Source: Hyaloraphidium curvatum (Eukaryota; Monoblepharomycota; Hyaloraphidiomycetes; Hyaloraphidiales; Hyaloraphidiaceae). From it: DNA of 64,000 bases. Both the position numbers and the translations under genes were made by a program. The notes under the pieces are model-generated. The model had not been told where the DNA came from, searched no databases, and saw nothing but the letters and a program-made list of their open reading frames with translations. Where the stretch lies: the NCBI GenBank assembly GCA_025558095.1, contig JAIVFI010000023.1, positions 186,001 through 250,000 of the forward strand. The letters run 5' to 3'. Positions 32,001 to 42,339 of this stretch are shown here, one piece after another. The first letter of the stretch is position 1; every line of letters starts with the position of its first letter.

Positions 32001-34187
32001 GTCCTCTTCGACCGCAGAGAAGGCCGTCGGCGGAAACGAATCGTACAGGATTTCGATGGCATCCAAGTACAACGCAAAGTCCTTCCATATCTCCGGCGTC
32101 AGGACGCTGTTGTACGAAGACCAGGGAAACTGAGCCACGGTCAGAGACAGATCCGTCTCCCTCGGAGGCTCGATGTCCCCGGTGTACACCTGATCCAGCA
32201 CGTCGAGCTCTTCGCATCCGCGCAATGTGGACAGAGAACCCGGCTTCACCACGAAGACAGCGTGATAGTAATCGGGGTCCACCAGGATCGCAGCAGGGAT
32301 GTTCAACCGGATTTGGCTCTCGATGCAGAGGTTGAGCAGCTTGGTCCACCTGAGCTTGAGCAGCTCGGCGTTGCGTGCCAAATCCTGCATGCTAGGGAAG
32401 CCCTGTCCCGTTCCGTCCGCAGCAGACATCGCATCCGCCTCGACGAGTCTGCACAGCTCCGCGCGAAGGGCGACGACGTCGTGCTGCCCATCGAAACCGT
32501 TGGCGACGGCCGAATGACCCAGCGACCGAGCGTAATGCCGCAGTGCATCGACCACAGCACCTAACGCAAACCGATTCGGATAAAAGATGTGCTGCAGGAA
32601 AACGTCCGAGACACTGCGCGGCCCAATTTGCGTGCAATCAAAGTCCGGCAGCTCCAACCACGTTGAGCTTGCCCTCAGAACGCTCATCCACTTGTTTGCG
32701 CCTCCCATCGGCTCGATGTCGGATCCATCATCCCACGACGCAACCACTTCGGCGTCGTCGATGGCAATGTAAGCCAACTCCATGTCCTGTTCCTTGATGC
32801 ACAGCGCCCACAAAGTCCAGGCAGCGTTCCCCGAGGTCTTTCCGGCTTCGCCTGCGCCCCGTACCGTTTTCTCCGGGAAGGAAAACGAATCCGGCGTGAT
32901 CTCAAAGTCCACCAGATATCTCTCTGCGACGTTGAGCATGCCACCCGAGTCAGGCTCCCCCAGCGCCGGCGGTGGCTCAATCGAGGATAGCCTATCCAAG
33001 CTGCGCCAACGGAGATCCGGGTCGATCTGACCCTCATAGATGGCAAAGCCATGACCCGGCTGATCCGGCACATGGATCGCTGCTTTGAACGTGAAGCCGC
33101 GACGCGCACCTTCCTGGTCGAATCCATCGGCAGTTTCGAAAAGGTTGCGGTCAAACGTGCGAATAAGCCGCCGTGTCTGTGGTTCCAGTAGCCCGGACGC
33201 GTCTTCCGCACGGCTGGGAGCGTCATCCAAAGCAACTGTCTGCACGAGGCGCTTCTCCAGCAAGCTCCAAATGCGCAGCTTCCGGTCGCGGCAAATTGTG
33301 ACCAAAAACGACGGTCCATAGTCGCCGCACGCAACGCAAGCCATGTCCACGACCTGCAGGGCGGACGACTCAAGCAGGGCCTCCCCTCGGTCCGAAGACT
33401 GATCGGCTCCCTTCCCCAAGCCCAGCCACTGCAAGGGCAGGGACGAGAGACTCGCACCGAGCGTTCGGCGGAGAGCGCTTGTGTCTGGGTTCATGATGTG
33501 TTCTGGGAGCCTGGTCACGGACAGGAGCGAGGCAGGCTCAAACGACCCACCTTGGACAACATCGGCGTTGCTTTCGTCTGCAGAGCTCTCCTGCAGGATC
33601 AAGGTGCCATCGTTGCACGCTATCACGGATGTCGAAAGGTCGGCCGCATGGAAAAGCACGGGGTGGGCCGTCTTCGACCTGTTTCTCAGAGCAGAGATGA
33701 CGTGCTCCGAGCGTTCCGCGCCCCTATCCGGTCTGTCCGAATACAAAAGCAACGGCTGAGGGAACCGGAAACGATGCACGACGCCGTCATTGGTACAAAG
33801 AATGACGGTTGCCGCATCGTCGTGCTCAAAGAAGTGCACCGTCGGTACCACCGGCGAATCAAAGACCAGCCGGACGGGCTGCTGGCGACCAACGCGCTCC
33901 CGCAAGTCCTCTCCACCGTCTGAAGCGTCCATGTAATCCTCTGCGGGCGTCATACGGCTCAATGCCACTATGCGCAGCTCGAGCGTGTTGTCGCCGGCGA
34001 GGAGCCTCCAAACCAGCAGGAACCCGGGATTTCGGTGCAAGACCGCCGCGCCGGCACTGGGTCTGGTATCCAAGCCCCAAGCTCCATCCTCCAAGGGGCC
34101 CTTGTCCAGGAACAGCGATGCTTCCTTGAAGAACATTGTCCGCGCTTTCGAGGTCGCACCGCAACTCCGCAAGACACGCGCCTTCAC
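29020..34187 (-). CDS. NUP160: Nucleoporin NUP160 (NUP120 family), Y-complex subunit
   Basis: NUP160/NUP120 is one arm of the Y-shaped nuclear pore scaffold. Seen: one large exon 34187-31073 covering the beta-propeller, with VHFFEHDDAATVILCTNDGVV, HRFRFPQPLLL and the exon-internal helical part. After an intron with donor gtagga come MDRAESTLLPLILPGETV, LWHNVFVTSMDLLRYDDAYD, LERFVTVLSENQQVQKLLDY, NFSEILYSYYISKDEYQ and KAAATMYRHAAKV. Near the end are LQVYVEKFEQQGG and AISIILQSEQGLVPPPWLL, then LVRHYLKQGMTIDATRAV and LDDLRVRLVEAVAALA. The stop is at 29020. The ATG at 34187 is the first in frame, but a short upstream exon cannot be excluded (an acceptor-like ctatag precedes it). It is divergent from PRPP synthetase and convergent with CFAP20 with an 81-bp gap. 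Confidence 0.9.
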
Positions 34188-34390
34188 GGTCGCCGCTCCA
34201 GCTATAGCATGAACCTATCAAAAAGCGCGAAATGCACGCCTTCCAGAAGCGTCTGAGTGCCAGTCGGCCTAAACCGCACACGGTTTTCGGCGGGTCGGTT
34301 ACGTCGCGCGTCCGCTCGCGATCATCGCAGCACACAGACCGAGTACGTTCGCACCCCCTGCCCGCCCGGTGCCATCGGGCGTACGCGGCC

Positions 34391-35976
34391 ATGAGGAACA
34401 TCTGCGTTTTCGCCGGGTCGTCGCACCCGAAGCTGACGGAGGCGATCTGCGACACTCTCGGTATCCAGCCGGGCAAATGCTCGCTTTCAAAGTTCTCGAA
34501 CCGGGAAACCAACGTGCAAATCGGCGTGTCGGTCCGGCAGAACGACGTCTACATCGTCCAATCTGGCTGCGGAAACGTGAACGACAACTTCATGGAGATG
34601 CTGATCATGGTGTCGGGCTGCAAGATCGCGAGCGCTCGGTGGGACCCTGGAAACCGCAGGCAACGTCCCTGCGGGTCCGGCTGACGCCATCGGCCGTCCG
34701 CAGCAAGGTGGTGGCCGTGATACCGTGCTTTCCTTATGCACGGCAGCCGGAAACTCCGTACAAGAGGGGCACACTGCCGTTGAACCGGGTGCCCGTGGAG
34801 GAAATGGACAAGTTCGCAAGCATGTTCGGCGGTGAGCAAGCAGGAAGTCGCAAAACTCGGTACCGTAACACGGCGTGGTCATTCAGCCAAGGACTACAGC
34901 AACGTCGTGTCCCCGACGCGGGAATCGCAAGGGTCTGCGGCTTCGAACGGGACGGCGGAGCTCGGGGAGGAGGCGCGCGGAAGCCACCGGCCGCCGAACA
35001 GCAACGTCGTGCCTTCGCCGAGCCGTTCCCGACACGCATCCAATTCCGACGGGCTCCCGCTCGGAGACAGAGTTGCCGACGACGCCATCGTCACGAAGCT
35101 CTCCGCGGTACCTCCGACGACTCCGAGCATGGAGCAGGGCACCAGTGGCGGTGTTTTCGTCCCGGGAATCAACCCCAATCCCACGACGGGCTACAAGCAT
35201 TGGGCAGCGCGCTCCGGGACGCTGATAGCGAACCTGCTCATGTGTGCAGGTGCGAGAGCTCATCGTTCCCCTCTCTGTGGTTGAAGGTGACCGACAGGTT
35301 GCAGGCGCTGATCACATCATCACCATGGATCTGCACGACCCGCAGTTCCAAGGCTTTTTCGATATTCCGGTGGACAACCTGTTTTCGCAGCCCCTCATCA
35401 TTCGCTTCATAAAGGACGAGTTTCCGGACTACAAGAACGCAATCATCGTTTCGCCGGACGCGGGGGGTGCGAAGAGGCAAGACTATCGGGCCACTTCTCT
35501 CGCGCATGTCTGACTTGGCTGGTTGTTCACGACAACACAGGGCAACGGCAATAGCGGACCGGCTAGGATGCGACTTTGCGCTGATCCACAAGGACCGGCG
35601 GAGAACAAACAACGGCGGGACCGATTCGCTGATCCTCGTCGGCGACGTGCGAGGCAAAGTTTGCATAATGGTGGACGACATCGCGGACACGTGCCTGACG
35701 CTGACGAAGGCCGCGCGCGTGCTCGTAGACAACGGCGCGACGCGGATTGCCGCGATTGTCACGCACGGCATCATGTCGGGAGACGCCGTAGAGCGCATCC
35801 GCTCCTCTGCCATCGACGAACTAATTGTGAGCAACACCGTGCCGCAGGAGGCTCATCTGGAGAAGCTTGGGCCGAGCCGGCTGCGCGTGTTTGATGTGGC
35901 GCCTCTGCTGGCGGAAGCGATTCGGCGGGTTCACAACGGAGAATCGCTGTCGCTACTTTTCGAGAATATGAATTAG
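34391..35976 (+). CDS. PRS: Ribose-phosphate pyrophosphokinase (PRPP synthetase), insert-bearing fungal type
   Basis: Makes PRPP from ribose 5-phosphate and ATP for purine, pyrimidine, histidine and tryptophan synthesis. Seen: start [20 protein letters not shown], then [20 protein letters not shown] and [19 protein letters not shown]. After an intron come [13 protein letters not shown], and later [19 protein letters not shown] (the cation-binding HDPQ motif), [23 protein letters not shown] and [16 protein letters not shown] (PRPP-binding loop). It ends LLFENMN. Between [10 protein letters not shown] (about 34830) and [19 protein letters not shown] (about 35190) lies an extra Ser/Thr/Pro-rich stretch of roughly 100 residues. 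Yeast Prs1/Prs5-like subunits carry a comparable non-homologous insertion, so this is probably the regulatory rather than the minimal subunit. Introns are short. Confidence 0.92.
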
Positions 35977-36012
35977 CATGTTGACGTTCGCACACATTCC
36001 TGCTGGGACTGC

Positions 36013-37130
36013 CTAGGACCACCCAGTCCACTCCGTCGAGTAGTATTTCGGCGGCCCTTCTTCGGAGGCAATGGCGACAAGGCGGTTCTTCTTGACCACC
36101 GTCCCCAACCTGCCGAGCGTCACGATGTCCACAAGGGGTATCTTGGTGCACGGACCGACGACCGTCACGGTGAAATGGCTATGGTAGCGAAGCGGATCCC
36201 CTGATGTCATGGTCAGCAATGTGCAGCCTTCGTCCATTCTGGCCGCACACACCAGGGTAAGCCAGGTAATTAGCGCCAAACTTGGATCCGGATGAAAGGA
36301 ACAGACCGCGCTTCCAGAGATCGTAAAACACGGCCGCCCGGTTGCATTCTTGCTCCCTTTTCGGCCAGGGAAACGCCGACTTTGCTGCCGGAGCTGGGCG
36401 ATACCACGGCAAGTCGGCCGAACTCGTCTTGACCCGCGAGAGCAGCGAATCCGAAGCCGTGGTCCGCTTCTGTCCCACCGTGTCCGCTGCAGGATCCTCC
36501 GAAACCTCCGAGAAAAGAACTGAATCAACCTCGGTCGCGGACGGTCCCGAGGCGACATCAGCGGCTTCGGCCAGAGCCCTGACTTCGGGCCTAAACCGCT
36601 TCGAACGCTCGGCCGCGGCTGCTTCGAGCCGTTTGTTGCGCACATCCATCGCCCAGGCCCGCTCGGCGGCGTCGAACTCGGCAATCTCTTTCGATGTCGG
36701 CGGACTGTGCGCCTCGTCGTCGCGATACAGATTGCACAAACCTTGGGCGCAAAAAGCGTCTGAGCCCAGGATGCAAACCGTTGGAACCTTACGCACCTTC
36801 CTGCACAAGAACGTAGACTTCCTCCGGCAGGAGAGAGAGCGGCATGGAGAAGAAGATGTTCTGCTGCGGGTTCCGGGGGAGGCTGCCTATGAGGGAGCCA
36901 ACGATCCGATGCTTCGTCCGCAAGGTGAGCACATCTGAGCGGTCTTTCAAGTTAAAGGAGGAACGGGGACGCATCCGGGTGGGGAGCGTGGACGCACCGT
37001 CGGGTGCCCACACGAACGCATTGGAACCGTTCGTGCTGACCGCGATCCTCCGATCCTGCCGGGGTTCGACGGCAACAATCTCCCCAGGAGGAGATGCACT
37101 GCTGGTCGAGCCCTCGGCCGTAGCATCCAT
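36013..37130 (-). CDS. SEN34: tRNA-splicing endonuclease subunit SEN34
   Basis: SEN34 is the catalytic subunit that cuts the 3' splice site of pre-tRNA. Seen: ATG at 37130 (MDATAEGSTS), IVAVEPRQDRRIAVS, then intron joining AFVWAPD to DVLTLRTKHRIVGSLIGSL. Next come PRNPQQNIFFSMPLSLLPEE, a charged central region, and the nuclease domain: AAVFYDLWKRGLFLSSG, KFGANYLAYPG spliced to DPLRYHSHFTVTVV. It then has PLVDIVTLGRLGTVVKKN and EWTGWS, with the stop at 36013-36015. The Tyr/His/Lys triad expected of this fold is present (Y in LAYPG or LRYH, H in HSHF, K in VVKK). There are no upstream in-frame ATGs before the stop codon TAG at 37184-37182. The start codon overlaps that of MTQ2 on the other strand. 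Confidence 0.9.
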
Positions 37131-38074
37131 GTTGCCCACCCCCGACACGGGGCACCTGAGGAGGTCCGAGTTCCGCGACGTCTACGAGCCCGCAGGTCCT
37201 GGGGGCCGAGAATCGGCCAATCGCGGGCGCCTGAATGTACCTCTGCACAGAGGATACCTTTCTGCTCCTCGATGCGCTCGACGGAGACGCCGATGAGCTA
37301 CTTGCCAGGGGGCCGACTGTTTGCGTCGAACTCGGGTGAGCCTTCACGGTCCCGGAGTGCCGTGCCCCAAACCAACTCTGCTCCCCAGATGCGGATCCGG
37401 TTGCGTTTCTGCCTTTCTGGCGCGCCTATTGGGTCCCACGACTGCTGGTAAGGAGCGCGATTCGCACGCACGGAGCAACCTTCCAACTGGGACCGCGGGC
37501 ACCCCCAGTCACGTACTGCGTGGACATAAACGGGGCCGCCCTGAGGGCGACGCGCGAAACAGCATTGAGGAACTCGGTACGGCAGCATGTGGGCCCGGGC
37601 AAAGGCGGACCCGGTGACGGGATCGGAGCAGGTGCAGCTCGACATTGTCCGGGCCGATCTCGCGGCTCCCTTTCTCAAGCGGCTGAGCGGATCGGTTGAC
37701 GTCCTGCTGTTCAATCCGCCGTACGTGCCAACGGACTCGTCCGAGATTGCTGGAGACGGCATTGCGGCCAGCTGGGCCGGTGGGACGGAAGGGATGGAGG
37801 TCACCAACCGGCTGCTTCCCCATGTCCAGGTGGGGCTCACGGATCCCGCAGAAGGCTACCCGGTTATGACCTCGGCTCCCAAACCCAGGCGCTCCTTTCT
37901 CCAGGGGGGGTGTTCTACCTAATCGCGGTCGCGGAGAACAAGCCCGATCGGATCCTCGAAACGATGCGCCGCGACCATGGCTTGCCCGGGAAAGTGGTCA
38001 TCGAGCGGTCGGCCGGTCGCGAGCGGCTTTCTGTGCTGAGATTCGACAAAGCTCGGTCGCGGGCACCGCTGTGA
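37129..38074 (+). CDS. MTQ2: eRF1 glutamine N5-methyltransferase catalytic subunit (MTQ2/HEMK2)
   Basis: MTQ2, with its TRM112 partner, methylates the GGQ glutamine of release factor eRF1. Seen: start MLPTPDTGHLRRSEFRDVYE, the same MLPTP opening found in yeasts, spliced to EDTFLLLDALDGDADELL. Next come TVCVELG spliced to CGSGCVSAFLARLLG (SAM motif I, ELGCGSG), VTYCVDINGAALRATRE (motif II) and the substrate-binding VDVLLFNPPYVPTDSSE. Near the end are GGVFYLIAVAENKPDRIL and RERLSVLRFDKARSRAPL, stopping at 38072-38074. Three to four introns of about 53-61 nt were placed between 37.19 and 37.51 kb; a further splice is needed near 37.82-37.91 kb. The product is about 215-220 residues, normal for the family. 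The stop codon lies inside a dispersed 22-nt repeat. Confidence 0.9.
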
Positions 38075-38161
38075 CTCTACATTGGTGCGCGAACTGGCTC
38101 TGACTCTACATTGTGGGGCGAAAGGGTGATGCGTTCCCGTCGCTGCGACTGCAACTGCGTC

Positions 38162-38330
38162 CCCGCCGCTGCTTCCCTTGCTAGCCTTGCCGCGGAGCGG
38201 CCCCGCGAGCGCCAGCGAGCCCCGCGTCAGCGGGCACGTTGCCCGCCGCAGGCCCGCTCCCCCGCCGCTGCCTCCCTTGCTAGCTTTGCCGCGGAGCGGC
38301 CCCCGAGCGGCAGCGAGGCAAACCGGATGG
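38162..38330. repeat. GC-rich tandem duplication, ~99-bp period, in convergent gene gap
   Basis: The block CCCGCCGCTGCTTCCCTTGC, continuing TAGCCTTGCCGCGGAGCGGC, starts at 38162 and recurs from 38261 with a few changes. The gap between the MTQ2 and BET1 stops (38075-38492) holds this and a 29-bp-spaced pair of GACTCTACATTG (38073, 38102). No gene seen in this 418-bp stretch. Confidence 0.7.
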
Positions 38331-38492
38331 GCGCGGCAAGTGCGGGAGGCGGGCCGGAGATGTCGCGGAGGCCGGGAAACGGCGGGGCGGGGCCGGGACG
38401 GGAGTCGATTTCAGGGTACAGGGGTATCGGCAGCCTTGGGCGACCGCTGCTGGGTATAAGCTCGTGCGCCTCCGTGGCAACGCCGCGTCGTG

Positions 38493-39141
38493 CTATCGAA
38501 ACAGCTTCAGATAGAACCATAGGAATGTCAACGTCGACACCGCAAAGGCCATCAGAATGCACATCCTGTGGCGGCCAGAGGTGAGGCCCGGGCTGCAATG
38601 CGACCAAGCGAGGTCTCTGACCAGCATCCTGCCTGCGTTTTCATGATGTGCGTCAGCCGGCCCATAGTTGTGCCCAGAATGCCCCCTGTCCGGTACATGT
38701 CGTCTTGCTGGACGTGTTTACGAGACGTCAAAGACTGCGTGACCGCTCCGGCCTGCCCGGCACACCGACCATCTGCTTGAACCACTCGCTCTGGCTCCGG
38801 ACCTCCTCTCCAATTTGTAGAGAAACCTCCTTGAGCACTCCAAGCTTCTGCTGGAGCGACTCCACGTGCTCCTCATTCTCCTGTTCCAATAGGTACGCGT
38901 CGCCGGCCGAGTGCAGCGGCTGTCCGTTGTTCACCGGATGCCGGTGATGCATGCGAGGAGTCCCGCCAGCAAGAGCCGGAGACGGTCCCGGCTGTGGGGA
39001 CGGATACCGCCTGGCAAGTCCGAGGCGACAACGTGCACGACGAGGCGGGGGCCGGCCAGGGCAACCCGATAGAAGCGTCATTAGGAAGTACGGTCTTGCG
39101 AAAGTGGAAGAGACGTACGCTAGGCCCCGTGGCCGACTCAT
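38493..39141 (-). CDS. BET1: BET1 Qc-SNARE (ER-Golgi transport)
   Basis: BET1 is a SNARE of COPII vesicle fusion at the Golgi. Seen: exon 1 MSRPRGLA (39141 down), a ~110-nt intron with donor gtacgt, then RYPSPQPGPSPALAGG, MHHRHPVNNGQPLHSAG and the SNARE helix start LEQENEEHVESLQQKLGVLK, continuing LQIGEEVRSQSEWFKQM. After the next intron come QDDMYRTGGILGTTMGRLTH, then spliced to a C-terminal membrane anchor MCILMAFAVSTLTFLWFYL ending KLFR at 38493. The zero-layer residue region and short tail anchor fit BET1 (about 135-140 residues here against 118-142 in other species). Divergent from the CSNAP-like gene. Confidence 0.85.
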
Positions 39142-39376
39142 TGTGCGACGTCGTGGTTCGCACCTGGGGCGGTCGTCGCGCGATCAGACCATACCTGCGA
39201 ACGTCGCCCCGCTGAGGCAATGCAGCTTGCCTAGAACACCTGCTTGTCGGATTCGATAGGCATGAAAAGGATGGCGGACGACGGTTGGTCGCCCGGCCGC
39301 CGCTGGGAGGCCACGACCATTGACATCTTCCCGACGCGTTGTCGCACCGAACGCGTCCACTGGACGTCCAGACGAC

Positions 39377-39671
39377 ATGGATGCAGAAGATTTCATGGAC
39401 TATGACTCGGGCGAAGCACCCTCAGCCGCGCAGGTGCTGTACGGACGGGACCGGGATCGCGGGGGGCCGCCCATGCTGTTCGAGGACGGGCCCCAGTTCG
39501 GGCTTCGGGGACGGCAGAACAGGGGACCGCAGCAGCCCGACGAGAAGATCGTGGACACCGACTTTTTCAACAGTGCGTTGCGTTGCGGTGTGGTCGAGGG
39601 AGGTCGGTTGTACTGAGCTCTCCAGCGCAGATTTCGGCGCCGACGATTTCGATGACAGCGACATGAAATAG
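39377..39671 (+). CDS. CSNAP/COPS9-like COP9 signalosome acidic peptide
   Basis: A tiny two-exon gene of about 78 codons. Exon 1 starts [20 protein letters not shown] and reaches IVDTDFFN; the intron (donor gtgcgt at 39573, acceptor gcgcag just before ATTTCGG) joins [13 protein letters not shown] and the stop at 39669-39671. The C terminus, D-F-F-N-x-F...D-F-D-D-x-D, mirrors the DFFNDFEDLFDDDD ending of animal CSNAP (COPS9), which docks on CSN3, CSN5 and CSN6. Known: CSNAP is a non-essential stoichiometric CSN subunit that tunes the release of neddylated cullins. The short acidic SEM1/DSS1 family is an alternative, but its tryptophan-rich centre is absent here. An upstream in-frame Met is possible (39320). 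Confidence 0.6.
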
Positions 39672-39751
39672 GGGAAGGGCTGCTGCCGGCGACACCCTCG
39701 CGTTCCTCTGTCATCCGTTGTATACCCATCTGCCCATCTGTACAATGCCAT

Positions 39752-40940
39752 TTACACTCCGATGCCGCGCTCCGCCCGACGCTTCCACGCCGACAGAGGG
39801 CCCTTGTGCGGCAAGTACTTGGCTGTCGGCGAACCCACAGTGAGCTGGATCCCGGCAGAGAGTCGCGTATGCACCCACCGTAGCACCCGTCGGGGACAAG
39901 CGTGCCGTTCTGGCGCATCTCGCCGTACTCCTCCTTCGAGTAGGGCGTGAAGCCCCACTTGTTCGAGACGACGATGTACTGGCGGCCGGGGAACTTGTAC
40001 TTGGCGCGGCGGAGGGCCTCGACGATGGTCGCCTTGGTGGCCTCCTTTGCGCGGACCGAGATGAGGATCTGGCCGATGTCGACGCGGGCGACGGTGCCGG
40101 TCGGCTTGCCGAAGGCGCCGCGCATGCCGGTTTGGAGCCTGCGCGGCGCAGGGCGTCAGCGACATCCGCGCGACGGCAGGCGGGACGCAACCGACCTGTC
40201 GGCTCCGGCGCACGAAAGCATCTTGTTGATGCGGATGACGTGGAAGGGGTGCACGCGGACCCTCATGTGGAACGAGTCCTTGCCGGCAACCTTGGCGATG
40301 TACTTGTTGGCGCAGATGCGGCCCGCCTCCAGGGCCTCCGAGGAGATCTGCTGGTACTCATCCGAGAGCAGGTGCACGCAGAGCGGGAACTCGTCCACCG
40401 GAGCCTTCTTGCGCCCTGTAGGTCCGTCCGTCAGCTGCCGCCCAACAAAAGCCAGAGGTCGCCGGCCCATAAACCCCGCCCCAGGCCTCCGTGCGGGAGG
40501 TGACCCCATGCTCCCCGTGCCGAGGCTCACCAAGGTCAAAGATCCTGGAGGGGAAAGGTCAGACACAAACGCAGGCCACCAGGCCGGGCCTGCAGTTCAC
40601 GTACCTGATCTTCGGGTCCGGCACACCGCGGCAGAACCGCGATTTCGGGTAGGGCTTGTTCTAGTGGTCCAACGAGGTAGTTCCGTCGCGGGCACACAAG
40701 GCACACCGAGGGCCAATTCCAGCGCGAGAGCGCGATGGGGATAATAGCACATCCAGAGACAATGGAAACAGTCGGAACAAGCCAAACGCGTCCCAGGTAA
40801 CAGAGCGTGGGGTTCGCAGAGGCACAGGTGCGGCGCCAGAGGCGATAGAGGAGTCGCTCCAGTCAGCAGCCGGTCGTCTGGTGGCACCGCAGACGCCCCA
40901 CTTTGCAGTAGCGGTAGCACCGCGCCGGACGACGACCCAT
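39752..40940 (-). CDS. RPL10: 60S ribosomal protein L10 (uL16)
   Basis: uL16 completes the peptidyl-transferase centre and triggers release of NMD3. Seen: exon 1 [13 protein letters not shown] (40940-40902), a long first intron of 241 nt (40661-40901), then [18 protein letters not shown], a second intron, [21 protein letters not shown] and [20 protein letters not shown]. Next come [21 protein letters not shown] and GADR spliced to [19 protein letters not shown], then [33 protein letters not shown] and GTLVPDGC spliced to [16 protein letters not shown], ending at 39752. The P-loop region conserved for SDO1/NMD3 interplay is intact. Long first introns after the initial codons are common in ribosomal protein genes. 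Confidence 0.96.
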
Positions 40941-41055
40941 CTTGGTCCGGGGCGAGTGGAGTCGGCGAGGGCGGGGCACGGGTGGTCGGACGCGATGAGT
41001 TTGATAACCTTGCATGCCCTAGTGCGAGAGGAAAGGGAAGAGCATCAACACAAAC

Positions 41056-42248
41056 ATGTCGACACCCCTCACGAAGCTCAAGCTGTCCGCGAAGCAGCGG
41101 AGCCAGCTAGCCAAGGCACGTGCGACCGCGTAGCGATGCGCCGTGGCGGCCGTCTCATGGGCCTCGCAGAGCCTCGGCAGGCCGAAGACCGGCCCCGGCC
41201 GCGCTCCGGAGCCATCGCGCAACGCCGCGAGCTTCAAAGCGGGACACGGACACGCGGCCACGACGTCGCTGAAACGGAAGCGGAGAGATGCAGACTCCGA
41301 TGGCGAGCGCGGGCCGGTCGCGGAGCAAAAGGCGGCGAGAGCTGCCAACGATAGCGCAAAGGACACGGGGGCGGATCTCCCCGGGCGGTTGCGTGCGGCG
41401 CAGTTCCGCTTCATCAACGAGATGCTCTACACATCGTCGAGCTCGGAAGCCTGGGCCAAGACCTCGCAAGACCCGGAGCTGTTGGTCGCCGTGAGCAATC
41501 TCGTCCTGCGAGGCTGCTGCACATTGCCAATCTCTTCGCGCTCCACGCCGTCCCTCTTCCCAGTACCACGAAGGATTCCGCCACCAAGTCGAGCAGTGGC
41601 CGACCAACCCGGTGGACGTCTTCGTTGACCACCTGCGGGACCTCGTCGGTCGGCGCGGGCCGAAGACGCCAGACGGCGCGAAAGCGCGCGAACGGCTTGT
41701 CGTTGCGGACCTGGGTTGCGGCGAGGCAAAGATTGCCCGGACCTTCGATGGGGATAGGCGCGTCAGGATCCACTCGTTCGATCTTGCCGCGGTCAACCGC
41801 TTCGTGACGGCCTGCGACATTGCCCGGACACCGCTCGAGGATCGCTCCGTGGACGTCGCCATCTTTTGCCTCTCACTCATGGGGACAAACTACCTTGACT
41901 TTGTCCGCGAGGCGGTGCGGATCCTCAAAGCAGGGTGAGGAGGACGCTGCGACGTGCTGCGATCGGACCTCGAATGTTCCGCAGGGGCCGGCTCAAGGTC
42001 GCCGAGGTCAAGAGCCGGATAGGTAGCGCGAAAGAGTTTGTCAAGGCAATCGAGTCGTGCGGCGTGCGGCTCGAATCCATGGTAAGGCTGGGTTGGCACC
42101 GCGTCCACAGAAGCTGACTGTGGTCCGCGTTCAGGCCTCGGACAACAAGATGTTTGAGCTCTTCAGCTTTGTCAAGGACGCGCCGAACAAGGCTGCATCC
42201 AGACCGATCTCGTACCCGTTGAAGCCGTGCCTGTACAAGAAGAGATGA
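41056..42248 (+). CDS. RRP8: Ribosomal RNA-processing protein 8 (25S rRNA m1A methyltransferase)
   Basis: RRP8 (nucleomethylin) is a nucleolar SAM-dependent enzyme that makes m1A in helix 25.1 of large-subunit rRNA. Seen: a basic N-terminal stretch with LKRKRRDADSDGE, then GRLRAAQFRFINEMLYTSSS and EAWAKTSQDPEL. After an intron come YHEGFRHQVEQWPTNPVDVF, VVADLGCGEAKIA (SAM motif I), RIHSFDLAAVN, ACDIARTPLEDRSVDVAIFC and LSLMGTNYLDFVREAVRILK. A further exon gives GRLKVAEVKSRI and KMFELFSFVKDAPN, ending LKPCLYKKR. The whole C-terminal methyltransferase domain matches the family. The N-terminal exon boundary near 41.1 kb is uncertain; the ATG at 41056 (MSTPLTKLKLSAKQRSQLAK) is the best start but its splice partner was not settled. 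Confidence 0.88.
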
Positions 42249-42339
42249 TGCCGAAAGTGATCATGAATCTTGTCCCTGGCCGCCCACAGCCACATCCCAT
42301 CCTGGACTCCGGACCGTGCTCCGGCGCGCATTCGCGGCC

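Noticed and set aside
40661-40901. Possible snoRNA in the long first intron of RPL10
   Set aside because: No RTGATGA box C with matching CTGA box D and no terminal stem were found; only isolated CTGA. The intron length alone is not evidence.
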